From contig JAHZFL010000007.1 of assembly GCA_019421345.1 (NCBI GenBank), forward strand, positions 42,285-106,284: 64,000 nt of DNA. Direction: 5' to 3'. The translations under genes and the position numbers were made by a program. The DNA comes from Roseburia sp. Its GTDB lineage: Bacteria; Bacillota; Clostridia; Lachnospirales; Lachnospiraceae. This document shows positions 46,727 through 55,600 of the stretch, one piece after another (the first letter of the stretch is position 1; each line of letters begins with the position of its first letter). Under the pieces are notes generated by a model, which saw nothing but the letters and a program-made list of their open reading frames with translations, was not told the origin of the DNA and searched no databases.

Positions 46727-46762
46727 CACCGGGAGAAAAAACGCTTTGGAATGGAGATTGAC

Positions 46763-47383
46763 ATGAATACGATATTGCTTGGAATTGCAGGCGGAACCGG
46801 AAGCGGCAAGACCACGCTTGCCGATAAGCTGGTTGACAGCTTCGGCAGAGATGAGGTTAGTATTTTGCGCCATGATAATTACTATAAGCGTCATGATGAG
46901 ATGTGCTATGAGGATCGGACAAAGCTGAATTACGATCATCCCGATGCTTTTGATACGGAGCTTTTGTGTGAGCATATACGGGCGTTGAAAAGAGGAGTGG
47001 AGATTGAGATGCCTCTTTATGACTATTCCGTGCACAACCGTTCGGACAGAACCGTCTTGGTAGCGCCGGCTCCCGTTATCGTGCTGGAGGGGATTTTGAT
47101 TTTTGCAGAGCCCTCGCTTTGTGAACTGATGGATATTAAGGTGTTCGTAGATACCGATGCGGACGTGCGCATTTTGCGGCGGATCGTCCGTGACGTAAAG
47201 GAGCGGGGACGTTCGCTTGACAGTGTGATTGACCAGTATCTTACAACGGTAAAGCCGATGCATGAGCAGTTTGTGGAACCAAGCAAGCGCCGCGCCGATA
47301 TTATCATTCCGGAGGGCGGAGAAAATGCGGTGGCGTTAGAGATGCTGATCCAGAGAGTGTACAAGCACTTAAGCGAAATGTAA
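46763..47383 (+). CDS. udk: Uridine kinase
   Basis: A 206-residue kinase with Walker A GIAGGTGSGKTTLA (about residues 7-20), the nucleoside-binding LRHDNYYKRHDEM, YDHPDAFDTELL and PLYDYSVHNRS, and the lid region RRIVRDVKERGRS. It phosphorylates uridine (and cytidine). Start 46763 has ATGGAGATT upstream, six bases from the ATG; another in-frame ATG lies 12 bases earlier. It belongs to the nucleoside operon. Confidence 0.94.
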   Translation: MNTILLGIAGGTGSGKTTLADKLVDSFGRDEVSILRHDNYYKRHDEMCYEDRTKLNYDHPDAFDTELLCEHIRALKRGVEIEMPLYDYSVHNRSDRTVLVAPAPVIVLEGILIFAEPSLCELMDIKVFVDTDADVRILRRIVRDVKERGRSLDSVIDQYLTTVKPMHEQFVEPSKRRADIIIPEGGENAVALEMLIQRVYKHLSEM

Positions 47384-47402
47384 TCAGAGAGGAGGAATCG
47401 TT

Positions 47403-47699
47403 GTGGCAGATACAGAAAATAAGAAAATGCTGATCATTTTTGGAATGATCGCGGCAGTGCTTTTGGTAATATTGACTTCCATTCTGGGGCTTCATGTACC
47501 GGCAGTTGCGGTGTGTGTGATTGTTTTGCTGGAAGCAGGGATGGTTGTTTGTCTGCATGATGTGCCAATCTGGCTGCATGGTCTTGTGATCGCCATGCAG
47601 GCGGCTGCGGGGGCTGTATTGGATCGTTTTGTTTTTATGCTGCTATGTTGCGTCGTTTATCTCGTTGGGATTTTGGCGCTTAAATTTTTAAAGGCTTAA
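47403..47699 (+). CDS. Small three-helix membrane protein, function unknown
   Basis: A 98-residue protein consisting of a short charged start (MADTENKKM) and three or four hydrophobic helices: about residues 9-29, 33-52, 55-75 and 78-96. No family recognised. Translation would begin at a GTG with GAGAGGAGG upstream. It lies 19 bases after udk and ends the nucleoside operon, so it may be co-expressed with salvage genes, but nothing in it points to a role. Confidence 0.6.
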   Translation: MADTENKKMLIIFGMIAAVLLVILTSILGLHVPAVAVCVIVLLEAGMVVCLHDVPIWLHGLVIAMQAAAGAVLDRFVFMLLCCVVYLVGILALKFLKA

Positions 47700-47702
47700 G
47701 AA

Positions 47703-47745
47703 GGGGGGACTTTTACGAGGCGTTTGGCTTGGTAGAAGTCCCCTG
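47703..47745 (+). terminator. Stem-loop at the end of the nucleoside operon
   Basis: A 12-bp stem GGGGACTTTTAC / GTAGAAGTCCCC (one G-T pair). No T run follows, so termination strength is uncertain. Confidence 0.5.
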
Positions 47746-47833
47746 TAATATCAGGAGATTTTGGAGGCGGAGCGTTTGATTGCGCCACAGCTTCCGCGTG
47801 CGGAACGAAGCCTCATTGTTTTGGGAGAGTACT

Positions 47834-49048
47834 GTGAAGGAAAAGAGAGAGAAAAAGGAACGGGTTCTTATTTTTAGCTCAAGAGAAATTTGCTATTGCT
47901 CAGGAAATTTTTTTGCGCATCAGCTTGCCGCTGCATTTGAGGAGCTTGGATTTGCGGCGGACATCTGCGAGCTTTCACCGGATGATGATCTGGATGCGGC
48001 GCTTATGCCGTTTCTTGGCGGAAGCTACCGGATTGCCGTAGATTTCAATTCCATGCTTCCGCGTATGGAGCTGGAGGAGGGAGGCCGTTATCTGGAACAG
48101 CTAAATGCACCGTTTTTTGATTATATTCTGGATCATCCGCTGTTTCACTATACAGGATTGACAAGCGGCGTGAAGAATCTTCAAGCGGTCGTGCTGGATG
48201 AGGCGCAGGAAATGTATGTGCGTACCTATTATCCGAAGGTTGCTACGGTACATACGCTTCCTTTGGGTGCGACAGAGGCGCTTTATCAGGGAGAAAAGGA
48301 ACCGGATTGCCGTATTTTATTTACGGGAACTTATGAAGACCCGGATAGGGTCTATGCGCTGGTAAAGGAAGCCAGACCTGATTTACGGGAGAGCATGGAG
48401 CGTTTGATCGAGCGAAGGGTCAGCGAACCGCTCATACCGATGGAGCGTGCGCTGGAGGATCTGCTCGACGAGGAAGGGACAGAGCTCCAGCCGGAGCAGT
48501 TTGCGCTGTGTATGAATGAAATGTATGCAGTGGATGCTTATATACGGAATTATTTTCGGAAAATCGTGTTGGATGAGCTGCTGGAATGCGGTGTGCCTGT
48601 TACCGTTATGGGTGAGGGCTGGGAAAAATACCGTCATAGAAATGCGCAGAATTTAAGGAGAGAGCGGGGTGTGCCGTTTGGTCTTTCGTTTGAGCGGATC
48701 GCAAAGGCTCATATTCTGTTAAATACAGCGCCTATTTTTAATCATGGGATGCATGACCGCATAGCGGCGGGAATGGCAAACCATGCCGTCGTGCTCACGG
48801 ACAGTAATCCATATCTGGAACGAAATTTTAAAAACGGCCGGGAACTGTGCTTTTATTCGCTGACGAAAACGGGCGACGCGGCGGAGCAGGCAAAGCATCT
48901 GCTGGAAAATAAAGAGCTGCGCCATGCGATCGCCGAAGAAGCCTATGAGGAGTTTTTGGCGCATCATACATGGAGAAGGCGGGCAGAACAACTGCTCGTG
49001 TGGGCAGATCGTGTTTCGGAGGATTTCGCTCGTTCATTGAATGAATAA
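47834..49048 (+). CDS. CgeB-like glycosyltransferase (DUF3880 type)
   Basis: A 404-residue cytoplasmic protein. It starts VLIFSSREICYCSGNFFAHQLAAAF and has a mid-region DYILDHPLFHYTG plus an ILFTGTYEDPDRVYALV segment. The C-terminal glycosyltransferase-like domain contains MGEGWEKYRHRN, ERIAKAHILLNTAPIFNHGMHDRI and MANHAVVLTDSNPYLERNF, the pattern of CgeB/Glyco_trans_1_2 proteins. Such proteins glycosylate surface or spore structures; substrates are unknown. The GTG at 47834 after GGGAGAG is favoured over an upstream in-frame start without a ribosome site. Downstream queH begins after 56 bases. Confidence 0.7.
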   Translation: MKEKREKKERVLIFSSREICYCSGNFFAHQLAAAFEELGFAADICELSPDDDLDAALMPFLGGSYRIAVDFNSMLPRMELEEGGRYLEQLNAPFFDYILDHPLFHYTGLTSGVKNLQAVVLDEAQEMYVRTYYPKVATVHTLPLGATEALYQGEKEPDCRILFTGTYEDPDRVYALVKEARPDLRESMERLIERRVSEPLIPMERALEDLLDEEGTELQPEQFALCMNEMYAVDAYIRNYFRKIVLDELLECGVPVTVMGEGWEKYRHRNAQNLRRERGVPFGLSFERIAKAHILLNTAPIFNHGMHDRIAAGMANHAVVLTDSNPYLERNFKNGRELCFYSLTKTGDAAEQAKHLLENKELRHAIAEEAYEEFLAHHTWRRRAEQLLVWADRVSEDFARSLNE

Positions 49049-49064
49049 AAATGCAAAGATTGTG

Positions 49065-49093
49065 TTGAATTTTTAATAAAAATCTTGTAAAAT
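49065..49093 (+). promoter_or_regulatory. Promoter-like element immediately before queH
   Basis: TTGAAT (49065-49070), 17 bases, TAAAAT (49088-49093). If used, transcription would begin about five bases before the queH ATG at 49105, leaving the ribosome site GGAGA out of the message. Either the mRNA is nearly leaderless or this is a chance match. Confidence 0.35.
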
Positions 49094-49104
49094 ATGGAGA
49101 AATC

Positions 49105-49791
49105 ATGGAAAATACGAATAAGTATACAAAAAATTATCAAAAGGAATTGGAGAAGGAGCTCTCCTCCATTTGTGCGCAGGGGATTGTGCCTACGCTTTTG
49201 ATGCATACCTGCTGTGCGCCGTGCAGCTCCTATTGTCTGGAGTATCTGTCTGAATATTTTCGGATCACGGTATTTTATTATAATCCGAATATTTATCCGC
49301 AGGAGGAGTATTACAAACGTGTGGAGGAGCAGCGGATGCTGATCGAACGCCTTCCGGCGAAGTACCCGATCCAATTTTTGGAGGGAAGCTATGACACGGA
49401 GCGGTTTTATGAGGTGACGAAGGGGCTTGCGGATGTGAAGGAGGGCGGAGAGCGCTGTTTCCTTTGTTATGAGCTGCGGCTGAGAGAGGCGGCTGCGCTG
49501 GCAAAGGAGCTTGGCATGGATTATTTTACGACCTCGCTTTCCATCAGTCCGCGAAAGAATGCGGGAAAGCTGAATGAAATCGGGGAGGCGCTGGGGGAAG
49601 CATACGGCGTCCGCTATCTAAGCTCTGATTTTAAGAAGAAGAACGGTTATAAGCGCTCGGTTGAGCTGTCAGAGGAGCATGGCATGTACCGTCAGGATTA
49701 CTGCGGCTGCGTCTTTTCCAAGCGGCAGCGTGAGGAGGAGATCGCGGCGCGGGAGCAAAGGAATAGGGAGCAAGGCTGGCAGGAGGCGTAG
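49105..49791 (+). CDS. queH: Epoxyqueuosine reductase QueH
   Basis: A 228-residue enzyme carrying out the last step of queuosine tRNA modification, unrelated to QueG. The N-terminal motif LLMHTCCAPCSSYCLEYL, the central FYYNPNIYPQEEYYKR, the paired cysteines in GERCFLCYELRLREAA, TTSLSISPRKN, and the C-terminal YRQDYCGCVFSKR supply the cysteines of the Fe-S and metal site. All are intact. It lies between glycosyltransferase and argH genes, 34 bases before argH. Confidence 0.95.
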   Translation: MENTNKYTKNYQKELEKELSSICAQGIVPTLLMHTCCAPCSSYCLEYLSEYFRITVFYYNPNIYPQEEYYKRVEEQRMLIERLPAKYPIQFLEGSYDTERFYEVTKGLADVKEGGERCFLCYELRLREAAALAKELGMDYFTTSLSISPRKNAGKLNEIGEALGEAYGVRYLSSDFKKKNGYKRSVELSEEHGMYRQDYCGCVFSKRQREEEIAAREQRNREQGWQEA

Positions 49792-49825
49792 GCTTGCCGT
49801 GTGAGACTTGGAAACGGAGGAACTT

Positions 49826-51202
49826 ATGGCACAGTTATGGGGCGGAAGATTCACAAAAGAAACGGATGCGCTGGTATACCGGTTTAACGCATCGATTACT
49901 TTTGACCGGAGACTTTATCAAGAGGATATAAGGGGAAGCATTGCACATGTGAAGATGCTTGGAAAACAGGGAGTCCTAACAGCCGAAGAAACGGAAATGC
50001 TTGTAAGGGAGCTTGAGATCATCTGCGCGCAGTTGGAGCACGGAGAGCTTGTGATCACAGAGGAATATGAGGATATTCACAGCTTTGTGGAGGCGCAGTT
50101 GATCAAGCGGCTTGGTGATACCGGAAAGAAGCTGCATACCGGACGGAGCCGGAATGATCAGGTTGCGCTTGACATGCGTTTGTATACGAGGCAGGAGGTT
50201 CTAAATACAAGAGGGCTTTTAAAGGATCTGCTCGGAGTGATCTTGAGGATCATGGAGGAGCATACCGAGACAGTGATGCCGGGCTTTACGCATTTACAAA
50301 AGGCACAGCCGATCACACTGGCTCACCATATGGGCGCGTATTTTGAAATGTTTAAGCGGGACTGTCTCCGCCTTTCGGATATTTATGAGCGTATGAATTA
50401 TTGTCCGCTGGGCAGCGGCGCACTCGCAGGAACGACCTATCCGCTGGATCGTGAGTACACGGCGAAGCTGCTGGACTTTTACGGTCCGACGTTAAACAGT
50501 ATAGACGGCGTTTCCGATCGCGATTATCTGATTGAATTTCTGGCGGCGTGCGCAACGATCATGATGCACCTGTCGCGTTTCTCGGAGGAGATTATTTTAT
50601 GGAACTCCAATGAGTATCAGTTTGTGGAGATCGACGATGCTTACAGTACGGGAAGCAGCATTATGCCGCAGAAGAAGAATCCCGATATTGCAGAGCTGGT
50701 GCGCGGAAAGACGGGACGTGTGTACGGCGCGCTGCAGGCGCTGCTCACAACGATGAAGGGGCTTCCGCTGGCATATAATAAGGATATGCAGGAGGATAAA
50801 GAGTCTGCCTTTGATGCGATGGATACGGTAAAAGGGTGTATCCTGCTCTTTACGGGAATGCTTGACACGTTAAAATTTCACAGGGACAGAATGCAGCGGT
50901 CCGCAGGCTGTGGCTTTACCAATGCGACGGATGCTGCAGATTATCTTGTGAACCGTGGAGTGCCGTTCCGTGATGCGCATGGGATCATCGGACAGCTTGT
51001 GCTTTTTTGCCTTGCGCGGGGAATTGCGATCGATGAGGTGCCCTTGGAGGAATTGAAAAAATTCAGCCCTGTATTTGCGGAGGATGTCTATGAGGCGATT
51101 TCGCTGGAAACCTGTGTGAACAAGCGGCTGACGGTTGGTGCGCCGGGAAAGGAAGCGATGGAGCGTGTGATTGCAGCGGAAAAGGAGTTTCTGGCAAAAT
51201 AG
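49826..51202 (+). CDS. argH: Argininosuccinate lyase
   Basis: A 458-residue enzyme releasing arginine and fumarate from argininosuccinate. LWGGRFTKETDALVYRFNAS, the region around HTGRSRNDQVALD, GFTHLQKAQPITLAHHM (catalytic His) and GSSIMPQKKNPDIAELVRGK (catalytic Ser loop and signature) are complete. The start at 49826 follows GGAGG by five bases. argG is not adjacent in the window. It is a probable target of the ArgR encoded at 31623, though no ARG box was identified. Confidence 0.96.
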   Translation: MAQLWGGRFTKETDALVYRFNASITFDRRLYQEDIRGSIAHVKMLGKQGVLTAEETEMLVRELEIICAQLEHGELVITEEYEDIHSFVEAQLIKRLGDTGKKLHTGRSRNDQVALDMRLYTRQEVLNTRGLLKDLLGVILRIMEEHTETVMPGFTHLQKAQPITLAHHMGAYFEMFKRDCLRLSDIYERMNYCPLGSGALAGTTYPLDREYTAKLLDFYGPTLNSIDGVSDRDYLIEFLAACATIMMHLSRFSEEIILWNSNEYQFVEIDDAYSTGSSIMPQKKNPDIAELVRGKTGRVYGALQALLTTMKGLPLAYNKDMQEDKESAFDAMDTVKGCILLFTGMLDTLKFHRDRMQRSAGCGFTNATDAADYLVNRGVPFRDAHGIIGQLVLFCLARGIAIDEVPLEELKKFSPVFAEDVYEAISLETCVNKRLTVGAPGKEAMERVIAAEKEFLAK

Positions 51203-51205
51203 GCA

Positions 51206-51234
51206 TTGATTTTTTGAAAAGAATCGCATAATAT
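51206..51234 (+). promoter_or_regulatory. Promoter of asd
   Basis: TTGATT (51206-51211), 17 bases, TAATAT (51229-51234), 70 bases before the asd start. Confidence 0.55.
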
Positions 51235-51252
51235 ATGAGTTATAAAGACATC

Positions 51253-51271
51253 TGTCCGCACAATGCGGACA
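51253..51271 (+). promoter_or_regulatory. Inverted repeat in the asd leader
   Basis: TGTCCGCA-CAA-TGCGGACA, eight-base perfect arms, about 12 bases after the expected transcription start. It could be an operator or a 5' stabilising hairpin. It is too small for a lysine riboswitch. Confidence 0.4.
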
Positions 51272-51304
51272 AACGGCGGCACGGGAGCAGGAAGGAGAAA
51301 AACG

Positions 51305-52396
51305 ATGAGTGAAAAATTAAAGGTTGGCATTCTTGGCGGAACAGGTATGGTCGGACAGCGGTTTGTTTCCTTATTGGAGGAGCATCCGTGGTTTGAGGTG
51401 ACGACAATCGCAGCAAGTCCAAGAAGCGCCGGTAAGACATATGAGGAGGCGGTCGGAGACCGCTGGAAGATGGATACGCCGATGCCGGATGCGGTGAAAA
51501 ATCTGATCGTCATGAACGTCAATGAGGTAGAGAAGGTTGCTCAAAAGGTAGATTTTGTATTTTCAGCCGTGGATATGACAAAGGAGGAGATCCAACGCAT
51601 CGAGGAAGCGTATGCCAAAACGGAGACTCCGGTTGTCTCCAATAACAGCGCACACCGCTGGACGCCGGATGTTCCGATGGTCGTGCCGGAGATCAATCCG
51701 CAGCATATGGAGGTCATTCGCTATCAGAAGGAGCGGTTAGGTACAACACGCGGTTTTGTTGCGGTAAAGCCGAATTGTTCGATTCAGTCCTATGCTCCGG
51801 TGCTGACTGCATGGAAGGAATTTGAGCCATACGAGGTGGTGGCAACAACTTATCAGGCGATTTCCGGTGCGGGAAAGACATTTGCAGATTGGCAGGAGAT
51901 GGTAGGAAATATCATTCCGTATATCGGCGGCGAGGAGGAAAAGTCGGAGAAGGAGCCGCTCCGCATCTGGGGATATGTGGATGAGGAGAAAAAGGAGATT
52001 GTTCCGGCACAGTCGCCGGTCATTACCTGCCAGTGCATTCGTGTGCCTGTGTTAAACGGACATACGGCGGCAGTTTTTGTGAAGCTTCGCAAGAAGGCGA
52101 CAAAGGAGCAGTTGCTTGAGGCGCTGCTTGATTTTCGCGGAGTGCCGCAGGAGCTGGAGCTGCCGAGTGCGCCAAAGCAGTTTATCCGATACCTTGAGGA
52201 TGATAACCGTCCGCAGGTTGCGCTGGATGTGGATTATGAGAAGGGCATGGGCATTTCTGTTGGGCGTTTGAGGGAAGACCATGTGTATGATTGGAAATTT
52301 GTCGGTCTTTCCCATAATACGGTGCGCGGCGCGGCTGGCGGTGCGATTCTTTGTGCAGAGCTGTTGAAGGCGCAGGGATATATCGTGAAGAAATAG
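51305..52396 (+). CDS. asd: Aspartate-semialdehyde dehydrogenase
   Basis: A 363-residue NADP enzyme on the way to lysine, threonine and methionine. It has the nucleotide motif VGILGGTGMVGQRFVSLL, the catalytic Cys in VKPNCSIQSYAPVL, TYQAISGAGKTFADWQEM and the substrate His region RLREDHVYDWKFVGLSHNT. SNNSAHRW and PNCSIQS are features of the archaeal/fungal-like branch and not of the usual Firmicute Asd. The start at 51305 has GGAAGGAG upstream. It is transcribed alone, with a promoter before and a terminator after. Confidence 0.93.
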   Translation: MSEKLKVGILGGTGMVGQRFVSLLEEHPWFEVTTIAASPRSAGKTYEEAVGDRWKMDTPMPDAVKNLIVMNVNEVEKVAQKVDFVFSAVDMTKEEIQRIEEAYAKTETPVVSNNSAHRWTPDVPMVVPEINPQHMEVIRYQKERLGTTRGFVAVKPNCSIQSYAPVLTAWKEFEPYEVVATTYQAISGAGKTFADWQEMVGNIIPYIGGEEEKSEKEPLRIWGYVDEEKKEIVPAQSPVITCQCIRVPVLNGHTAAVFVKLRKKATKEQLLEALLDFRGVPQELELPSAPKQFIRYLEDDNRPQVALDVDYEKGMGISVGRLREDHVYDWKFVGLSHNTVRGAAGGAILCAELLKAQGYIVKK

Positions 52397-52464
52397 GGGC
52401 AGGAAAAGGGAGCGTCGTGGGTCTGTCCGGTTGTACGCTTTTGAATGCTTATCGAAAAAAGAAG

Positions 52465-52517
52465 AAAATGCCGTGAGGGGGAGCGAATCTCAAAGCTTAT
52501 CCTTTATGGCATTTTTT
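52465..52517 (+). terminator. Terminator of asd
   Basis: AAAATGCCGTGAGGGG pairs with TCCTTTATGGCATTTT (several G-T pairs), followed by TTTATG. Confidence 0.7.
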
Positions 52518-52555
52518 ATGTTACCATAATAGGCACTGCTAAGTGAAACTCTTTC

Positions 52556-52584
52556 TTGCTGGCAAAGGAAAGCAATGATATAAT
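52556..52584 (+). promoter_or_regulatory. Promoter of the topoisomerase III gene
   Basis: TTGCTG (52556-52561), 17 bases, TATAAT (52579-52584), 88 bases before the start. Confidence 0.55.
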
Positions 52585-52672
52585 AATTTCGGCTTTTACC
52601 CGGATATGTAATTAACATCGCCGGAAAACAGAGAACAAAGTACAAAGAATACAGGATTTGGAGGAAATAGTT

Positions 52673-55600
52673 TTGTCAAAATCCCTGATTATCACGGAGA
52701 AACCGAGTGTAGCGCAGGAATTTGCTAGGATTCTGGGCGTTTCAGGGCGGAAGGACGGATACATAGAAAATGACAGCTATGTGGTGACATGGTGTGTCGG
52801 TCATCTGGTGGAGATGGTTTATCCGGAGGAGTACGACGAGAAATATAAGAAATGGCGTCTGGAGGATCTGCCGTTTTTGCCGGAGCAGTATAAATATAAC
52901 GTGATCCCGAATGTGAGCAGGCAATATGATGTGGTGCACCGCATGCTGCATCGGGACGACATCGACACCGTCTACTGGGCGGGTGATGCCGGAAAAGAGG
53001 GACAGACGATCGAGGAAAATATCCGAAAATTCGGCGGTGTGCGCAAGGGGATGCGGGAGCTTCGTGTCTGGATCGATTCGCAGACCGAGGAGGAGATTCT
53101 GCGCGGCATCCGCGAGGCGCGCGCGATGTCGGAGTATGACAACCTTGCAAAATCCGGCGTGATGCGCACGATCGAGGATTATGCGATGGGCATCAATTTT
53201 TCCCGCGCGATGTCCGTCAAATACGGCAGACTGCTAAACGATGCGGCGGCGACACGCAGCTATACGGCGATTGCCGTGGGGCGCGTCATGACGTGTGTGC
53301 TCGGCATGGTCGTCATCCGTGAGCGCGAGATACGGAATTTTGCGGAAACGCCGTTTTACCGGGTGATCGGGAATTTTCTGCCGGAGGGAAGCGGCGACGG
53401 GGATGTGATCGAGGCGGAGTGGAAGGCGGTGGAGGGCTCGAAATATTTTGGCTCGCCGCTCTTATATAAGGAAAACGGTTTTAAAAAGCAGGAGGATGCG
53501 AAGGAGCTGATCGGTGCGCTTGCGGGAAGGCGCGCGGTTGTGGACACGCTTGAGCAGGGTGTGCAGAAAAAGCGTGCGCCGCTGCTTTTTAATCTCGCAG
53601 AGCTGCAGGCGGAGTGTGCGAAGCGTTTTAAGATCAGCCCCGACGAGACGCTGGCAGTGGCGCAGGAGCTCTATGAGAAGAAGCTGACGACCTACCCCAG
53701 AACGGATGCGCGCGTGCTTTCCTCGGCGGTGGCAAAGGAGATCGGAAGAAATCTTCACAAGCTAAAGGGCTATGAGCCTACCGGAAAATACACGGAGCGT
53801 ATTCTGGCGGAGGGCAGATATAAAAACATTGCAAAGACGCAGTATACCGACGATGCGAAGATCACCGACCACTACGCGATCATTCCGACCGGACAACTGT
53901 CGGAGCTTGGCTCGCTGCACGATCTGCAGCGCAGGGTGTATGATCTGATCGTGCGCCGTTTCCTTAGCATTTTTTATCCGCCAGCCGAATACCGGACAGT
54001 AAAGCTGGTGGTGGATATGGACGGCGAAAAGCTGTTTGCGTCGGCGAAGGAATTAAAGCAGCCGGGGTATCTTGAGATTGCGGGAATGCCAAAGAGTCCT
54101 GCGGCACGCCCAAAAGGCGGGACGGCGAGCGGTGGTGGGGATGGCACAGAGCATGAAGATCCAAAGAGTGATGGCGTCACACATGATGACATCACGTTGG
54201 ATAACCGCAGTCTCCTTGCGGCTGCAGCGCAGATAAAAAAAGGAGATACGCTGGCAGTCGATGGGTTTTCCATGCGGGAGGGAAAAACATCGCCGCCGAA
54301 ACGCTACACCTCCGGCTCGATGGTGCTTGCGATGGAGAACGCGGGACAGCTCATTGAGGAGGAGGAGCTGCGCGAGCAGATCAAGGGTTCAGGGATCGGA
54401 ACGTCCGCAACGCGGGCGGAAATCATACGAAAGCTTGTCAGGATCGGTTATCTGAACCTGAATAAGAAAACACAGGTGCTCACACCGGAGCGGATGGGAG
54501 AAATGATCTTTGAGGTGGTTTCGCTGACCGTTCCCGCGCTCTTGAATCCCAAAATGACGGCGTCATGGGAAAAAGGGCTGGACGGCATCACCAGGGGCAC
54601 GGTGGTCATGGAGGACTACCGCGCGAAGCTGGAGGATTTTATCCGCAGGGAGACGGTGGCAATGATCGACCGTGATCTGACTGCGCAGATTGCCGCCCGC
54701 ATCCATCCGTTTGTCGGGAAGGGCGGGCGCGGACTTGCGGCGAAGAAAAGTCTCGGCATCAAATGTCCGGTCTGTGACGGCATGATTGAGACGACACCGT
54801 TTGGCTACGGGTGCAGCAATTATAAAAAGGACGGCACGGGCTGCCGTTTTTCGATCGGCACGATCGCAGGCAGAGATCTTAGCGAGGAGGAAGTGACGGC
54901 GCTTTTGACCGAGGGGCACACGGACGTGCTGACTGGATTTTTGGCAAAGTCGAAAAAGAAATTTTCGGCAAGTCTCATTCTGGAAAGGGATGAGGAGGGA
55001 AAGGCTTCCGTCGGCTTTGATTTTTCCAAAAACCAGCCCGAACTGCTTCCTGACGTGAAATGTCCGGTCTGCGGCTCTGCGGTGGAGATCACGCCGTTTG
55101 GTTACAGTTGTGTGAACCACCGCGAAAATCCCGACGCGTGCTATTTTTCTGTCGGAAAGATCGCGGGAAAGGCGATCAGTGTCGACGATGTGACGGAGCT
55201 CCTCACAAATGGAAGAACGGGGCAGATCAGGGGATTTACCGCAAAAAACAAGAAGAAATTTAATGCCGCTTTAGTGCTTGAGACGGCGGAGGACGGCAAA
55301 AAAAACATTGCATTTGATTTCTCGCAGAACGAGGCGCAGGTCATTGATGATGTCCGCTGTCCGGTCTGCGGCGGCGCAATTCTCGTGAAGTCGTTTGGCT
55401 ACGGCTGTGCGAATTATGACCCAAATGATCCGGCAAGCTGCCGTTTTTCCGTCGGAACACTTGCGGGAAAGGATTTGAGTGTGTCCCAGGTGAAGGAGCT
55501 TTTGGCAAATGGCAGGACGGGAACGATCCGAGGTTTTAAATCAAAGAGCGGGAAGAAATTTGACGCCTGCGTGGCGCTTTCGCGGGACGAGACGGGAGCA

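Noticed and set aside
51305..51420. Lysine riboswitch before asd
   Set aside because: The leader is only about 65 bases and lacks the multi-stem architecture.
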